A stretch of 64,000 nt of DNA from Spirosoma taeanense (GTDB taxonomy: Bacteria; Bacteroidota; Bacteroidia; Cytophagales; Spirosomataceae), in the NCBI RefSeq assembly GCF_013127955.1, contig NZ_CP053435.1, positions 3,224,001-3,288,000 of the forward strand, written 5' to 3'. Position 1 is the stretch's first letter, and every line of letters begins with the position of its first letter. This document shows, piece by piece, positions 26,281 to 35,963 of the stretch. The translations under genes and the position numbers were made by a program. The notes under the pieces are model-generated. The model was not told where the DNA came from, ran no database searches, and saw only the letters and a program-made list of their open reading frames with translations.

Positions 26281-27606
26281 TCAATGCACGAAAACGGTCT
26301 GTTCGATCTTCTCCAGGCTGGTGCCCTTGGTTTCGGGCATGATGCGCAGCACGAACAGGAGCTGTAGCACCATCATAGCGGTGAAAAAGAGGAAGGTGGC
26401 GCCCCCGCCGAACTGCTCGGCCAGGTAGGGGAACGTAAAGGTGATGATGGCGGCCATCAGCCAGTGGGTGAAGCTGCCCAGCGCCTGACCACTGGCGCGG
26501 ACTTCGTTGGGAAAAATCTCGGAGATGAACACCCAGATGACCGCACCCTGCGAGAAGCCGAAGAAGGCGATATAAACAAACAGCAGCAGCGGTACGGTCA
26601 TGCCGCTGAAGTCCTCGACGAAGAAGGCGCGGGCTACCAGTCCCAGCGTAATGATCAGGCCCACCGAACCGATTTTCATGAGCGTCCGCCGACCGTAGCG
26701 GTCAATCAGGTTCATGGAAATCAGGGTGAAGACGAGGTTGATAAGGCCAATGCCCGCCGACGACAGCAGCGACGAGCTTTTGCCCAGACCCGTCATTTCG
26801 AAAATGCGGGGGGCGTAATAGATGATGGCGTTGATCCCCGATACCTGGTTGAAGACGGCAAACAGTACCGCCAGCATGATAGGCGTTTTGTGGATGGCCG
26901 AGAACAGCCGGGTCGAAGCCGCCGTGTGGTGATTACTCTGCTGAATGGCGACCAGCGTTTCTTCGGCGGTGGCCGGGTCGATCATGTTCAGTACCTCGCG
27001 GGCTTCGGCCACCAGCCCTTTCCGAAGCAGCAGCCAGCGCGGACTTTCGGGAATGTTCAGAACGGCGATCAGGAAAATAAGCGAGGGCAGCGCCTGCACG
27101 CCCAGCATCCACCGCCACGACTCCTCACCCAGACCCGACAGCAGGAAATTGGACAGGTAGGCGATCAGGATGCCCAGCACGACATTGAACTGAAACATGC
27201 CCACCAGCTTGCCGCGCGATTTAGCGGGCGAAATTTCGGTGATATACATCGGAGCCGCCACGGACGATGCGCCGACGCCCAGACCACCCAGAAACCGGAA
27301 GACGAGAAAGATGGACCAGGTAGGGGCCAGCGCCGTGCCGAGCGACGCCAGCAGGTACAGAACGGCAATCCAGAACAGCGTTCGCTTACGTCCGAGCGAC
27401 TCGGCGGGGATGCCGCCCGTCATTGACCCGATGACGGTGCCGATGAGCGCGATGGAAACCGTAAGGCCGTGCTCCCACACGTTGAGCGTCCATAAGGATT
27501 GCAGCGACTGCTCGACGCCGGAGATAACGGCCGTGTCGAAGCCGAAGAGAAAACCGCCCAGTGCCGCCGTAATGGACCAAAAGAAAATGCGCTGTTTCTG
27601 ACTCAT
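26281..27606 (-). CDS. sugar porter (MFS, XylE/GalP type), probably fructose importer
   Basis: 441 residues with 12 predicted membrane helices. Sugar-porter signatures are visible: GFLFGFDTAVISG in helix 1, GGIPAESLGRKRTLF in loop 2-3, RFLGGLGVGASSVAAPMYI(T)EISP in helix 4-5, PESPRWLLLR after helix 6, and DRYGRRTLM in loop 8-9. It should import a monosaccharide by proton symport across the inner membrane. It is the first gene of the fructan operon, with a perfect TAnnTTTG element 42 bases upstream. This is the inner-membrane step of the SusCD / GH32 / porter / fructokinase route. Confidence 0.94.
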   Translation of the reverse strand: MSQKQRIFFWSITAALGGFLFGFDTAVISGVEQSLQSLWTLNVWEHGLTVSIALIGTVIGSMTGGIPAESLGRKRTLFWIAVLYLLASLGTALAPTWSIFLVFRFLGGLGVGASSVAAPMYITEISPAKSRGKLVGMFQFNVVLGILIAYLSNFLLSGLGEESWRWMLGVQALPSLIFLIAVLNIPESPRWLLLRKGLVAEAREVLNMIDPATAEETLVAIQQSNHHTAASTRLFSAIHKTPIMLAVLFAVFNQVSGINAIIYYAPRIFEMTGLGKSSSLLSSAGIGLINLVFTLISMNLIDRYGRRTLMKIGSVGLIITLGLVARAFFVEDFSGMTVPLLLFVYIAFFGFSQGAVIWVFISEIFPNEVRASGQALGSFTHWLMAAIITFTFPYLAEQFGGGATFLFFTAMMVLQLLFVLRIMPETKGTSLEKIEQTVFVH

Positions 27607-27647
27607 GATTGACTGGAATGAACCGGGTTAGCCGTCAGTTCATGGGT

Positions 27648-27655
27648 CAAACTTA
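27648..27655 (-). promoter_or_regulatory. -7-type promoter element of the fructan operon
   Basis: TAAGTTTG on the minus strand fully matches the Bacteroidota TAnnTTTG element, 42 bases before the porter ATG. No clear TTTG lies 19 bases further upstream, so it may need an activator such as a hybrid regulator. Confidence 0.55.
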
Positions 27656-28130
27656 GCAGGTCAGGCAGGGAAGGGCTTTTTATTATTGTTCAAATACTTC
27701 CTAAATAAGATCAATAGATAATTAACTGATAATCAGACAATTAACCAAAATACTCATCTCCTCAATTACAATTTCGTTACGTCGATTTTCAGTTTTGATA
27801 CATGGTCTTTCGACGCAGATACGGCTTCCTGGCTTCGCGTTCCGCCCGACTCGAATAAGCCTGACCGACGTTATTACGAGTGGATTCTGCTGTGAGTCAA
27901 ATTCACGGTGATTAGTCGATTGCTTCGACGACCAAGAACAGACGGAAGAGACAAGTCATATAAACGCTATATGCGCAACGGCCAACAATGGGTATCTATA
28001 AAGTGCTGAATTCATCATAGACATGTACCGAATACTCAAAAGACGGTTCAATGTTGGTCTTGTTGAGCCCCTATATTCCAATAGCCACTAATTTATGTCT
28101 CAGCTTCTTAAACCAAACTCTTTCAGAACT
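27656..28130. other. AT-rich intergenic region between divergent porter and DUF4142 genes
   Basis: 475 bases, visibly richer in A and T than the flanking operon. It should hold the activator site for the porter operon and the promoter of the DUF4142 gene. I see no RNA gene, long repeat or credible ORF. Confidence 0.5.
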
Positions 28131-28652
28131 ATGAAATCTTACCTTAAACATTTCTATGTTATCGGCTTTTGCCTATTTTTTTCCTGTCAGAACGATATTA
28201 CTGAGCAGGACCGCATGTTTCTTAACATAGCCGGCAGCGCTGGTATTATGGAAGTAGAAATGGGTAAGTTGGCGCAACAGAAAGGCGTCCGTACTGATGT
28301 AAAGCGCTATGGCGATCAGATGGTGGATGAGCACACCAATGTTAACAGTGAATTTAGGGAGTTAATAAAACGGCTGAAAGTAGAAGTACCAGAAACGATG
28401 AACGAACGCAACCAGCAGATGGTGCAGGAAATGGCGACTTTAGAAGGCCCCCGTTTTGATGAGAAGTATATAGAAACTATGATTAGTGATCATAAGCTGG
28501 CGGTCGAGAAGTTTCAGGAAGCGCACGACATTGCCCAAAATAAAGAGTATAAAGATTGGCTGTCCCGAATGATTCCGGTGGTAGATCATCATTTGAAAAT
28601 GGCACAGGAACTTAAGAATAAAAAGAACCGTAGCGCCCTGCACCTTCCTTAA
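28131..28652 (+). CDS. DUF4142 lipoprotein
   Basis: 173 residues from the ATG at 28131, chosen because it opens directly onto a lipoprotein signal (MKSYLKHFYVIGFCLFFSC). An in-frame ATG at 28095 would add 12 residues before it. The mature part is the all-helical, ferritin-like DUF4142 fold: DRMFLNIAGSAGIMEVEMGKLA, VKRYGDQMVDEHTNVN, FDEKYIETMISDHKLAVEKF, and a His-rich VVDHHLKMA end. Paired Glu/His residues at DEH and SDHK positions resemble a metal site. DUF4142 proteins are envelope proteins of unknown function, often stress-linked. The gene is monocistronic and more AT-rich than its neighbours. Confidence 0.9.
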   Translation: MKSYLKHFYVIGFCLFFSCQNDITEQDRMFLNIAGSAGIMEVEMGKLAQQKGVRTDVKRYGDQMVDEHTNVNSEFRELIKRLKVEVPETMNERNQQMVQEMATLEGPRFDEKYIETMISDHKLAVEKFQEAHDIAQNKEYKDWLSRMIPVVDHHLKMAQELKNKKNRSALHLP

Positions 28653-28660
28653 TAGAAAAT

Positions 28661-28696
28661 GGGTGAGGTATACCCTTCATAGGTACCACCTCACCC
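28661..28696. terminator. hairpin between convergent DUF4142 and dehydrogenase genes
   Basis: GGGTGAGGT / ACCTCACCC stem with an 18-base loop, flanked by A/T-rich sequence. It lies between stops at 28652 and 28724 and probably serves both directions. Confidence 0.75.
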
Positions 28697-28723
28697 ACTA
28701 TAAGCTTACTATTAGGTGATAAC

Positions 28724-30073
28724 TTACACCTTCGGCTCCCAGCCTTTTTCGTACTCACGGCTCCAGAGCTTCTGAGCCTCTTTGTCGCCGATGATGTGGC
28801 CGTTTTTCGGGTCGATCTGGAGGGTACGTCCCATCCGCCAGGCAATGTTGCCCAACTGCATGGCGACCACGCTCTTGAAGCCCAGTTCTACGTCGCAGTT
28901 CGGCCGGCGATTGTTCCGGATGGCGTCGAGGAAGTCCGCGACGTGGAGGTTATCCATGCCCAGGCTGGGACTGGCTGTGTTCCGGCCCTGTACGTCGTCA
29001 TCGCCCTCGGCCACGGATTTTACCTCCTTCACCAGCTTGCCGTCGAGGTCATAGACTTTGTAGCTGTCGCCACCGGTATCCAGGCTGCCGTTTTCGCCGT
29101 AGAAAATAATCCCCCGGTCCTGGCCCTCAATTTTCCGGCCGTTCGAGCTGCGGGATTCCCACATCAGCGACACCCGTCCCGGATAATCCATGATCACCAC
29201 CTGCGTATCGGGCGTTTCCCAGTCGTCTTTGAACTCATACCGCCCACCCACGGAGCTAACCCGAATCGGGTAATCGACACCCAGACCCCAGCGCGCTACG
29301 TCGACCTCGTGGGTGCCGTTGTTGAGGGCTTCGCCGGTGCCCCAGTGCCAGAACCAGTGCCAGTCGTAGTGAATCAGGCCCTCTTTGTACGGTCGCCGGG
29401 GAGCCGGACCCTGCCAGAGTTCATAATCGAGCCAGGACGGCACCGTACCGGGTTTCAGGTTGGTGGCCTTCCGTTTGTTGGTGTACCAGGTTTTGGCCAT
29501 GTACACGCGACCAATGATGCCTTTGTGCAGCTGATCGATACCCTGCGTCAGCACAGGCGCCGACCGACGCTGCGCGCCCATCTGCACCACGCGGTTGTAT
29601 TTGCGGGCGGCTTCAATGGCCATCTCGCCCTCGCGGGGGTTATGGCTCAGCGGCTTCTCGACGTACACATGCTTACCGGCCTGACAGCCCATGATGGTTA
29701 GGGGCGCGTGCCAGTGGTCGGGCGTGGCGGTATAGATGGCGTCGATGGATTTGTCTTCCAGCACCCGGCGCAGGTCGCGCTCCGACTTGGGCGTCTGGGT
29801 TTGTTTGGTTTTCAGGATCGTTTTGATTGCCTTCGGAATCGCCCGCTCGTCCACGTCGCAGACTGTTCCAACCTCCGCATTTTTCTGACCGGCAAACGTC
29901 CCGCTCATGCTGTTGCCCCGGCTGTTGACCCCAATGGTGGCCACCCGGATCAGCTCATTCGCGCCGATGATCCGGTTGTAGCTCTTGGGACTGAAGCCAA
30001 AGGCGGTGCCGCCAATGGCCAGACCGGCTGACCCGGCCGCTACTTTCTTTATAAACTCACGTCTGTTTTCCAT
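28724..30073 (-). CDS. Tat-exported Gfo/Idh/MocA family sugar dehydrogenase
   Basis: 449 residues. A Tat-like signal (ENRREFIKKVAAGSAGLAIGG) is followed by a Rossmann NAD(P)-binding domain (about 40-165; LIRVATIGVNSRGNSM, DAIYTATPDHWHAPL) with the family EKP motif (VYVEKPLSHNPREG) and a C-terminal substrate domain with a HYDWHWFWHWGTGEALNNGTHEVDVARWG-type stretch of conserved His/Asp residues. Members with this signal oxidise or reduce sugars, often at C3, using tightly bound cofactor. It starts 9 bases after the DUF1080 gene in the same operon, which fits 3-keto-glycoside chemistry. Substrate is not known. Confidence 0.93.
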   Translation of the reverse strand: MENRREFIKKVAAGSAGLAIGGTAFGFSPKSYNRIIGANELIRVATIGVNSRGNSMSGTFAGQKNAEVGTVCDVDERAIPKAIKTILKTKQTQTPKSERDLRRVLEDKSIDAIYTATPDHWHAPLTIMGCQAGKHVYVEKPLSHNPREGEMAIEAARKYNRVVQMGAQRRSAPVLTQGIDQLHKGIIGRVYMAKTWYTNKRKATNLKPGTVPSWLDYELWQGPAPRRPYKEGLIHYDWHWFWHWGTGEALNNGTHEVDVARWGLGVDYPIRVSSVGGRYEFKDDWETPDTQVVIMDYPGRVSLMWESRSSNGRKIEGQDRGIIFYGENGSLDTGGDSYKVYDLDGKLVKEVKSVAEGDDDVQGRNTASPSLGMDNLHVADFLDAIRNNRRPNCDVELGFKSVVAMQLGNIAWRMGRTLQIDPKNGHIIGDKEAQKLWSREYEKGWEPKV

Positions 30074-30082
30074 GCTCTTGAC

Positions 30083-30796
30083 TTAGAGTTGTTTGACTTT
30101 AATATTCCGGAATGAAATTTCACTGCCATGTTCCTGAAGCAGGAAACGGCCCTGCTCAACGGTCCCGAAGGCCGGTACCGCTTTGCTGAATTTACTCTGG
30201 GCCACAGCCTCTGTAAACGGCTGGCTCCCCCGGCTGAACGCCAGAATTTTGATGCCGTTCAGCCAGTGTTCAACCTTGTTACCTTTGGCCACAATCCGCA
30301 GCGTATTCCACTGCCCCGGCTCATTGACTTTTTTCACGGCGGCATTCGGCGGGATTACGTCGTAGAATGAGCCCGTCAGGTGGTTTTCTTTCTTGTTGTC
30401 CTCGGCCAGTTTGTCGTCCAGAATCTGGTACTCCATGCCCAGCTTCCCGCCTTTCTCGTAGTTCGTATAGAAATACTTGACGCCACTGTTGCCGCCAGGT
30501 TCGATATTAAAATCGAGCATCAGGTCGAAGTCGCCATACTGGTTTACGCTCACAATATCCCCGCCTTTCGCGCCCTTCCTGGCGGTCAGCGTACCGTTTT
30601 TCACCTCCCAGCCAGCCGGAACCGGATTGCCCGATGGGGTTGTCCAGCCGTTGGCGCTGACCCCGTCGAATAAAAGCGTCCACCCCTCCTTTTTCTCCTT
30701 AGGCGTCAGCACATTTGCGGTCTGGGCAAGGGCGGCCGGCAGTAGCATACAGCCCAGCAGGCCGCCTACAAGCAGTCGTTTCGCCTGGTTTTTCAT
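30083..30796 (-). CDS. DUF1080 (3-keto-disaccharide hydrolase-like) secreted protein
   Basis: 237 residues with a Sec signal (to ALAQ). Single PF06439-type jelly-roll domain: GWTLLFDGVSANGWTTPSG, WEVKNGTLTAR, GDFDLMLDFNIEPGGNSGVKYFYTN, MEYQILDDK, WNTLRIVAKGNKVEHWLNG and FLLQEHGSEISFRNIKVKQL are the expected blocks. Characterised members cleave 3-keto glycosides made by Gfo/Idh/MocA partners. It lies 5 bases after a SusD gene and 9 bases before a Gfo/Idh/MocA gene, so the genomic context supports that pathway. Confidence 0.93.
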   Translation of the reverse strand: MKNQAKRLLVGGLLGCMLLPAALAQTANVLTPKEKKEGWTLLFDGVSANGWTTPSGNPVPAGWEVKNGTLTARKGAKGGDIVSVNQYGDFDLMLDFNIEPGGNSGVKYFYTNYEKGGKLGMEYQILDDKLAEDNKKENHLTGSFYDVIPPNAAVKKVNEPGQWNTLRIVAKGNKVEHWLNGIKILAFSRGSQPFTEAVAQSKFSKAVPAFGTVEQGRFLLQEHGSEISFRNIKVKQL

Positions 30797-30801
30797 CTGT
30801 C

Positions 30802-32310
30802 TTAATAGCCGGGGTTCTGTTTGATTTTTTCGGGGTTCGCCTGGATAGCCTGCAGCGGAATCGGGAACAGCAGCATGTTATCGCTCCAGGCCGACGGGTT
30901 AAAGCCGTTCTGTTCTTTCTGTTCCTGCGTCATCACGGCCTTGGCCCGCTCGGTCCGGACCAGATCGAACCAGCGGTGGTTCTCGAACGCCAGTTCCACG
31001 CGTCGCTCATTTTCAATGGCCAGCAGCAGGGCCGCATCCGAGCTGAACGGTTTATAGTCGGGCAGCACGTTGGCTCCTCCGCCGGTGCTGTTGCGGGCGC
31101 GGGTCCGAATCTTGTTGAGGTACTGAAGCGCTACGTCCTGCTGTTTCTCCTGCCGAACCAGAGCCTCGGCATAGAGCAGATAGATATCGGCCAGCCGCAG
31201 TTCAATCCAGTTGTTATCGTTATCCGAGCCGCTGAACGAGACGTCGTAATATTTCTTTACGTATTTCTCGTTGATGGTCTGCCCGCCGGGCACCGTTACG
31301 TAGCCATCGCTCATGGAAATGGCCTTGCGCGGATCGCCTTTCTCGTAGGCACTCGACATAGAGGGCGTAGGCGCGTTAAAGCCGCCCTTGTCGCCGATCA
31401 GTACGACCTCTTTGTTGGAGAATCGGGGCGCAAAATCATTGTTCCAGGGGCTGCCTGTGCCCGTACCGCCTTTTTTATACTGAATTTCGAACAGCGACTC
31501 CGTGCTGTTTTCCTTCGTTACGTCGAACAGCGCCTTATAATCCGGCACCAGCGAATACTGGGGCATATTGATCAATTCGAGCGCTTTGGCTTCGGCCAGG
31601 GCGTAGTAGGGCGCACCTTTTTTCAGCGGATAGCCTGCCATGGTCATATACACCTTCGCCAGCAACCCTTTGGCTCCGCCAACAGTTACGCGCCCTTTGT
31701 CGACGGCCGAGTAGGAAGCGGGCAGATTCGCTTCGGCAAACTTCAGATCTTCCACAATGAAGTTATAGATTTCCTGCGTAGAAGTCCGGCCGAGCGCATA
31801 GGCGTCTTCAACGGATAGCTGACGGTCTACCTTCGGCACGTCGCCGAAGATGCGAACCAGGTAAAAGTAAGATAACGCCCGGATGAAGCGGGCTTCGGCT
31901 TTGTACTGCTCCTTCAGTTTGGCATCGGTAAACGGAACAGCGTCGATCTTATCCAGCACGATATTGCACCGCAGGATGGTGTTATAGCTGTTATTCCACA
32001 TCCCCAGCACGAAGGTGTTCTCCGACAACAGGACGTCCCCGAAGTTATCAATCGAGGTCATATCTTTCGAGTTGCCCGGCACCCACGAAAACGTAGTGTT
32101 GTCCGACCGGATTTCACCCGCGTAGATATACAGCTGGTTGTAGAGATTGCGGAGGGATGCGTACGGCGACATCACCGCCTGGTTCATATCCTTCTCGGTC
32201 TTGTAGAATATCCCGGCGTTCATGTCCGAGATCGGCTGGAGATCAATAAAGTCCTTTCTACAGGAGAAAGAGCCCGTCATGAGTACGGCCAGTATGAGGA
32301 ATCGTTTCAT
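30802..32310 (-). CDS. SusD/RagB family lipoprotein (3-keto-glycoside locus)
   Basis: 502 residues, lipobox SFSC near residue 17. SusD features include FIDLQPISDMNAGIFYKTEKDM at the N-terminus, the RFIRALSYFYLVRIFGDVP helix, and the C-terminal ENERRVELAFENHRWFDLVRTE block ending KQNPGY. It binds glycan on the cell surface as the lid of the SusC encoded 36 bases upstream. The ligand is unknown; downstream DUF1080 and dehydrogenase genes point to a glycoside processed through a 3-keto intermediate. Confidence 0.94.
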   Translation of the reverse strand: MKRFLILAVLMTGSFSCRKDFIDLQPISDMNAGIFYKTEKDMNQAVMSPYASLRNLYNQLYIYAGEIRSDNTTFSWVPGNSKDMTSIDNFGDVLLSENTFVLGMWNNSYNTILRCNIVLDKIDAVPFTDAKLKEQYKAEARFIRALSYFYLVRIFGDVPKVDRQLSVEDAYALGRTSTQEIYNFIVEDLKFAEANLPASYSAVDKGRVTVGGAKGLLAKVYMTMAGYPLKKGAPYYALAEAKALELINMPQYSLVPDYKALFDVTKENSTESLFEIQYKKGGTGTGSPWNNDFAPRFSNKEVVLIGDKGGFNAPTPSMSSAYEKGDPRKAISMSDGYVTVPGGQTINEKYVKKYYDVSFSGSDNDNNWIELRLADIYLLYAEALVRQEKQQDVALQYLNKIRTRARNSTGGGANVLPDYKPFSSDAALLLAIENERRVELAFENHRWFDLVRTERAKAVMTQEQKEQNGFNPSAWSDNMLLFPIPLQAIQANPEKIKQNPGY

Positions 32311-32346
32311 TTTCCGGATGATTAAAAAAATTGATCGAGTAGTTGG

Positions 32347-35300
32347 TTAAAAAGAGACGTTCAGACCCAGAATGATGGTACGCGCCGAGGGGTAACCCAG
32401 GTAATCGCCACCCCGCGACAGGCCGTCGCCCTGGCTGCTCGTTTCGGGATCGAAGCCCGGGTATTTCGTGAAGGTGTACAGGTTCTGGCCCGTCAGGTAG
32501 GCACGTAATCCTTTCACGTGGATCTTCTGAATCAGGGCGCTGTTGAACGTGTAGCCGAGCGACAGGTTCCGGATGCGCACAAACGAGCCATCTTCCACCC
32601 AGTAGCTCGACGGTTCTTTCTGCAGACCTTTCGGGTCGCGGTTGGCCCGCAGGATCATGCCCGAACCCGGATTTTCTTCCGAGCGCCAGCGGTCGTTCAG
32701 TTTGGTCAGTCCGTTCCGGTCGCCATGGTAAATACCCACCATCCGGTTAAAGAAGCTGAACAGCTTGGCCCCCTGCGAACCGGTAAGCTGTACGTTCAGG
32801 TCAAAGCCTTTATAGGCAAAATCGTTACTGAAGCCAAAGATGAACCGGGGCTGGTTGTTGCCCAGATACGTTTTATCGCTGGCATTGATGACGCCGTCCT
32901 TGTTAACATCGATATACCGGGGGTCGCCGGGGCGGTCGTTGGCCAGGTGCGGAGCCGCATCCAGCTCGGCCTGGTTTTTAAAGACGCCGTCGTACAGGTA
33001 GCCGTAAAAGGTGGCTACGGGCAGACCGATGGTTGTCACAAAGGTGTTGTTGGCGTTCGGCGCACCCGCATAAATAGGCCGCTGATCGGGGCCCAGAGCC
33101 AGCACTTTATTCCGGTTGAACGACATATTGAAATCGGTCGACCATTTCAGTTTGCCCGTCAGGTTACGGGTTCTGAGCAGGTACTCCATGCCCTTGTTTT
33201 CTACCTGTCCGATGTTTTGCAGCTGCGAGGCATAGCCCGTCAGCGTTGGCACGGGCACGTTCAGCAGCAGATCGACCGAGCGGCTGTTGTAGAAGTCGGC
33301 TTCCAGCCGGATGCGTTCGTTGAGCAGGCCCAGATCAAAGCCCAAATTCCACTGCCGGGTTTTCTCCCAGCCCAGATCCGGGTTCGGATAGTTGATCGGG
33401 TCCACCGAATTCACCAGGTTACCATTCAGCACGTAATAGCTGGTGCCGGTGCGGGCAATGGCGTCGTAATTACCAATCCGGTTGTTCCCCACCAGACCCC
33501 AGCTCGCCCGCAGTTTCAGATCACTGACGGAGCGAACGTCGCTCATGAATGACTCGCTGTTGACCCGCCAGCCAACCGACACCGAGGGGAACGTTCCCCA
33601 CTTGTTGTTGGCCCCGAAGCGCGACGAACCGTCGGCCCGGATGCTGGCCGTCAGCAGGTACTTGTCTTCGTAGGAGTAGTTGACCCGGCTCAGGTACGAG
33701 ATCAGCGAGTTCTCGTATTCGGTATTGGTGCCGCTCACAATCTGACCGGCGCTCAACGTGCGAACGACGTCATTGGGAAAATTCTGTGCGTTGACGCGGG
33801 CATACTCGCCGGACGATTTCTGGGCCGTGTAGCCCGCCAGCAGGTTGATCGAGTGCTTGGTGAACAGGGTTTTGCTGTAGTTCAGCGTATGCTCGATCAG
33901 CCAGTCCTTATCCATCCAGGTTTCGTTCCGCGCGTCGGCTGTTTTGGGTGCCCGCGACCCGTCGGTATCCACGAACGAAGGCCGGTAATACTTGAGCCGC
34001 CGGTTGCCCAGCGTCCCGTTCAGGCTCAGCTTGTAGCGTAATCCAGGAATGATTTCGTACTGCAGGTACGACGAGGCAATCAGCCCGTTGCGGTTGGTGA
34101 AGTTGGTAATGTTTTCGGCGATACCCACTGGATTCGCTACGTCGCCCGCCCAAATTTCGGGGTTACGTACCTGCGACCCATAGGTTCCATCGGGGTTGCG
34201 GAGCGGATAGATTGGCGGCAGATAGACCGCATACGCCAGCGGGCTGTCCTTTCCGTTATCCACGCTGTTGTTTTCCGAGAAGTACCCGCTGACCGATATC
34301 CCCATCTCTACTTTTTTGCTGATGTTGGACGTAATGTTGGTGCGCAGGTTATACCGTTTGTAATCACTGTTGATCTGAATCCCCTGCTGGTCGGTATAGC
34401 TTCCCGAAATGGCGTAGCGGGCTTTCTCGACACCCCCGGTCAGCGACAGCTCGTGCCGCTGCGTTGGAGCGACCCTGAAAATCTCGTCCTGCCAGTTGAT
34501 CTCCCCGAAATTCTTCGGGTCGTTGAAGCTCTCGGGAATGATATAGAAATTGGAGTTGGTGTATTTCTGCCGGATGGCGTTGCCGTCCGTAATGGAGTGC
34601 GGAGGATCGCCGGGCATTGGGGTCCGGTCGAGCCACGCCTGGTTATGACCATCCTTGAAGAACTCCAGGTATTCCTGGCTGTTCATCATGTCCATTTTCC
34701 GGGCCACCTGCTGAAATCCGTAGAAAGCGTTATAGGCAATAGTCGGCGGACCTACTTTGCCTTTTTTAGTCGTTACGATCACCACCCCGTTGGCCCCACG
34801 CGACCCGTAAATGGCCGTCGACGACGCGTCTTTCAGGACCTGAATACTTTCGATATCCGACGGGTTGACCAGCGAGAATGCGCTGCCTTCCATTGGGTAG
34901 CCGTCAATGACATAGAGTGGAGAACTACCGGCCGTAATGGAGCCCGTGCCCCGCACCCGGATGCTCAGCCCTTCGCCACCCGGTGCGCCGTCGATCTGCT
35001 GCACCTGCACACCGGCCAGCTGACCGACCAGTGCCTCACCGTATGAAACGGCGGCTTTGTTCTTTAGCTTTTCGGCCGATACGGTAGCCACCGCACCCGT
35101 CAGGTCGGCTTTCTTCTGCGTACCGTAACCCACAACGACCACTTCATTCAGGGTCTTACTGTCGGTCTTCAGCGTGACCCTGAAATCGGTTCGGTTTTCA
35201 ACGGCAATTTCCTGGGGTTCGTAGCCCAGGAACGAGAAAACCAGCACCGACTTCGGGTCGGGCACCGCCAGCCTGAACTTGCCATCGACATCCGTCGATG

Positions 35301-35808
35301 TGCCGCGGCTGGTGCCTTTCACCACCACGTTTACGCCCGGCAGCGACTGACCGGCATCGTCCACCACCGTTCCGGTGACGATCTGTTCAGCCAGCTGCGA
35401 CGCGGCTTTTCCCGACGGGGCAGCCGCGGCCTTTTCAGTCGGTGCCACCGAACTCAGGACGATCTGCCGCCCTACCACCTCATAACGCAGCCGGAGCGGC
35501 CGGACCATTTTGTTGAGCACGTCGCCCAGCGATTCGTTCGACGCAATCAGGGTCAGTTTCTGATCGAAGGGAATTTCACGCGGCCGGAACGCAAACCGAA
35601 CGTCGGCCTGGCTCTCGATTTCTTTCAGGATCTGGCGCAGGCTCTGATTTTCGAGCCGGAAGCTGACCCGCCTGTTCAGCAGCTCCTGAGCCGACAGATC
35701 AAAGGCCAGCGCTACACTCGTAAACAGCACGGCCAGCAGAGTATGGGCCAGCGAGCAGCGCATGAAGTAAGGCAGGGACCAGGTTCGTCTAGTTTTTTTC
35801 ATCAGCAT
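32347..35808 (-). CDS. SusC family TonB-dependent transducer with STN domain
   Basis: 1153 residues. After a signal and membrane segment (to about 40) comes an STN domain (about 48-118; VSFRLENQSLRQILKEIE, LGDVLNKMVRPLRLRY), then a carboxypeptidase-like domain (about 145-220), plug (about 225-340; LYVIDGYPMEG) and barrel ending LGLNVSF. STN domains touch a FecR-type anti-sigma factor, so this protein both imports glycan and reports its presence to the FecR/ECF sigma pair directly upstream. Possible starts are at 35808 and 35802. It is separated from FecR by 155 bases that should contain the sigma-dependent promoter. Confidence 0.95.
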   Translation of the reverse strand: MLMKKTRRTWSLPYFMRCSLAHTLLAVLFTSVALAFDLSAQELLNRRVSFRLENQSLRQILKEIESQADVRFAFRPREIPFDQKLTLIASNESLGDVLNKMVRPLRLRYEVVGRQIVLSSVAPTEKAAAAPSGKAASQLAEQIVTGTVVDDAGQSLPGVNVVVKGTSRGTSTDVDGKFRLAVPDPKSVLVFSFLGYEPQEIAVENRTDFRVTLKTDSKTLNEVVVVGYGTQKKADLTGAVATVSAEKLKNKAAVSYGEALVGQLAGVQVQQIDGAPGGEGLSIRVRGTGSITAGSSPLYVIDGYPMEGSAFSLVNPSDIESIQVLKDASSTAIYGSRGANGVVIVTTKKGKVGPPTIAYNAFYGFQQVARKMDMMNSQEYLEFFKDGHNQAWLDRTPMPGDPPHSITDGNAIRQKYTNSNFYIIPESFNDPKNFGEINWQDEIFRVAPTQRHELSLTGGVEKARYAISGSYTDQQGIQINSDYKRYNLRTNITSNISKKVEMGISVSGYFSENNSVDNGKDSPLAYAVYLPPIYPLRNPDGTYGSQVRNPEIWAGDVANPVGIAENITNFTNRNGLIASSYLQYEIIPGLRYKLSLNGTLGNRRLKYYRPSFVDTDGSRAPKTADARNETWMDKDWLIEHTLNYSKTLFTKHSINLLAGYTAQKSSGEYARVNAQNFPNDVVRTLSAGQIVSGTNTEYENSLISYLSRVNYSYEDKYLLTASIRADGSSRFGANNKWGTFPSVSVGWRVNSESFMSDVRSVSDLKLRASWGLVGNNRIGNYDAIARTGTSYYVLNGNLVNSVDPINYPNPDLGWEKTRQWNLGFDLGLLNERIRLEADFYNSRSVDLLLNVPVPTLTGYASQLQNIGQVENKGMEYLLRTRNLTGKLKWSTDFNMSFNRNKVLALGPDQRPIYAGAPNANNTFVTTIGLPVATFYGYLYDGVFKNQAELDAAPHLANDRPGDPRYIDVNKDGVINASDKTYLGNNQPRFIFGFSNDFAYKGFDLNVQLTGSQGAKLFSFFNRMVGIYHGDRNGLTKLNDRWRSEENPGSGMILRANRDPKGLQKEPSSYWVEDGSFVRIRNLSLGYTFNSALIQKIHVKGLRAYLTGQNLYTFTKYPGFDPETSSQGDGLSRGGDYLGYPSARTIILGLNVSF

Positions 35809-35963
35809 TACATGGTTAGGGGTTAGGAATGGGCTCCAGCCATTGGCGGAAGACCCGGGATGTTATGAGATTGAGTAGTTTCAGCGCCAACTGCATCGTA
35901 CCGGATACGTTGGCACGTTTTGTTAGTAGAGGAAGGTTACTTTCTGATTAAGGGTGCGCCCCG

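Noticed and set aside
26464-27426. Open frame of 320 codons on the plus strand opposite the sugar porter
   Set aside because: The minus strand encodes a complete MFS protein with all signatures. The antisense product is charged, low in hydrophobic core and lacks any known domain.
32518-33552. Long plus-strand open frame opposite the STN-type SusC
   Set aside because: The SusC barrel is continuous on the minus strand; the antisense sequence resembles no protein family.
35809-35963. ECF-sigma promoter upstream of the STN-type SusC
   Set aside because: A GAAACT-like -35 can be drawn, but the -10 is unclear and I could not compare with other targets, so I did not list it as a feature.
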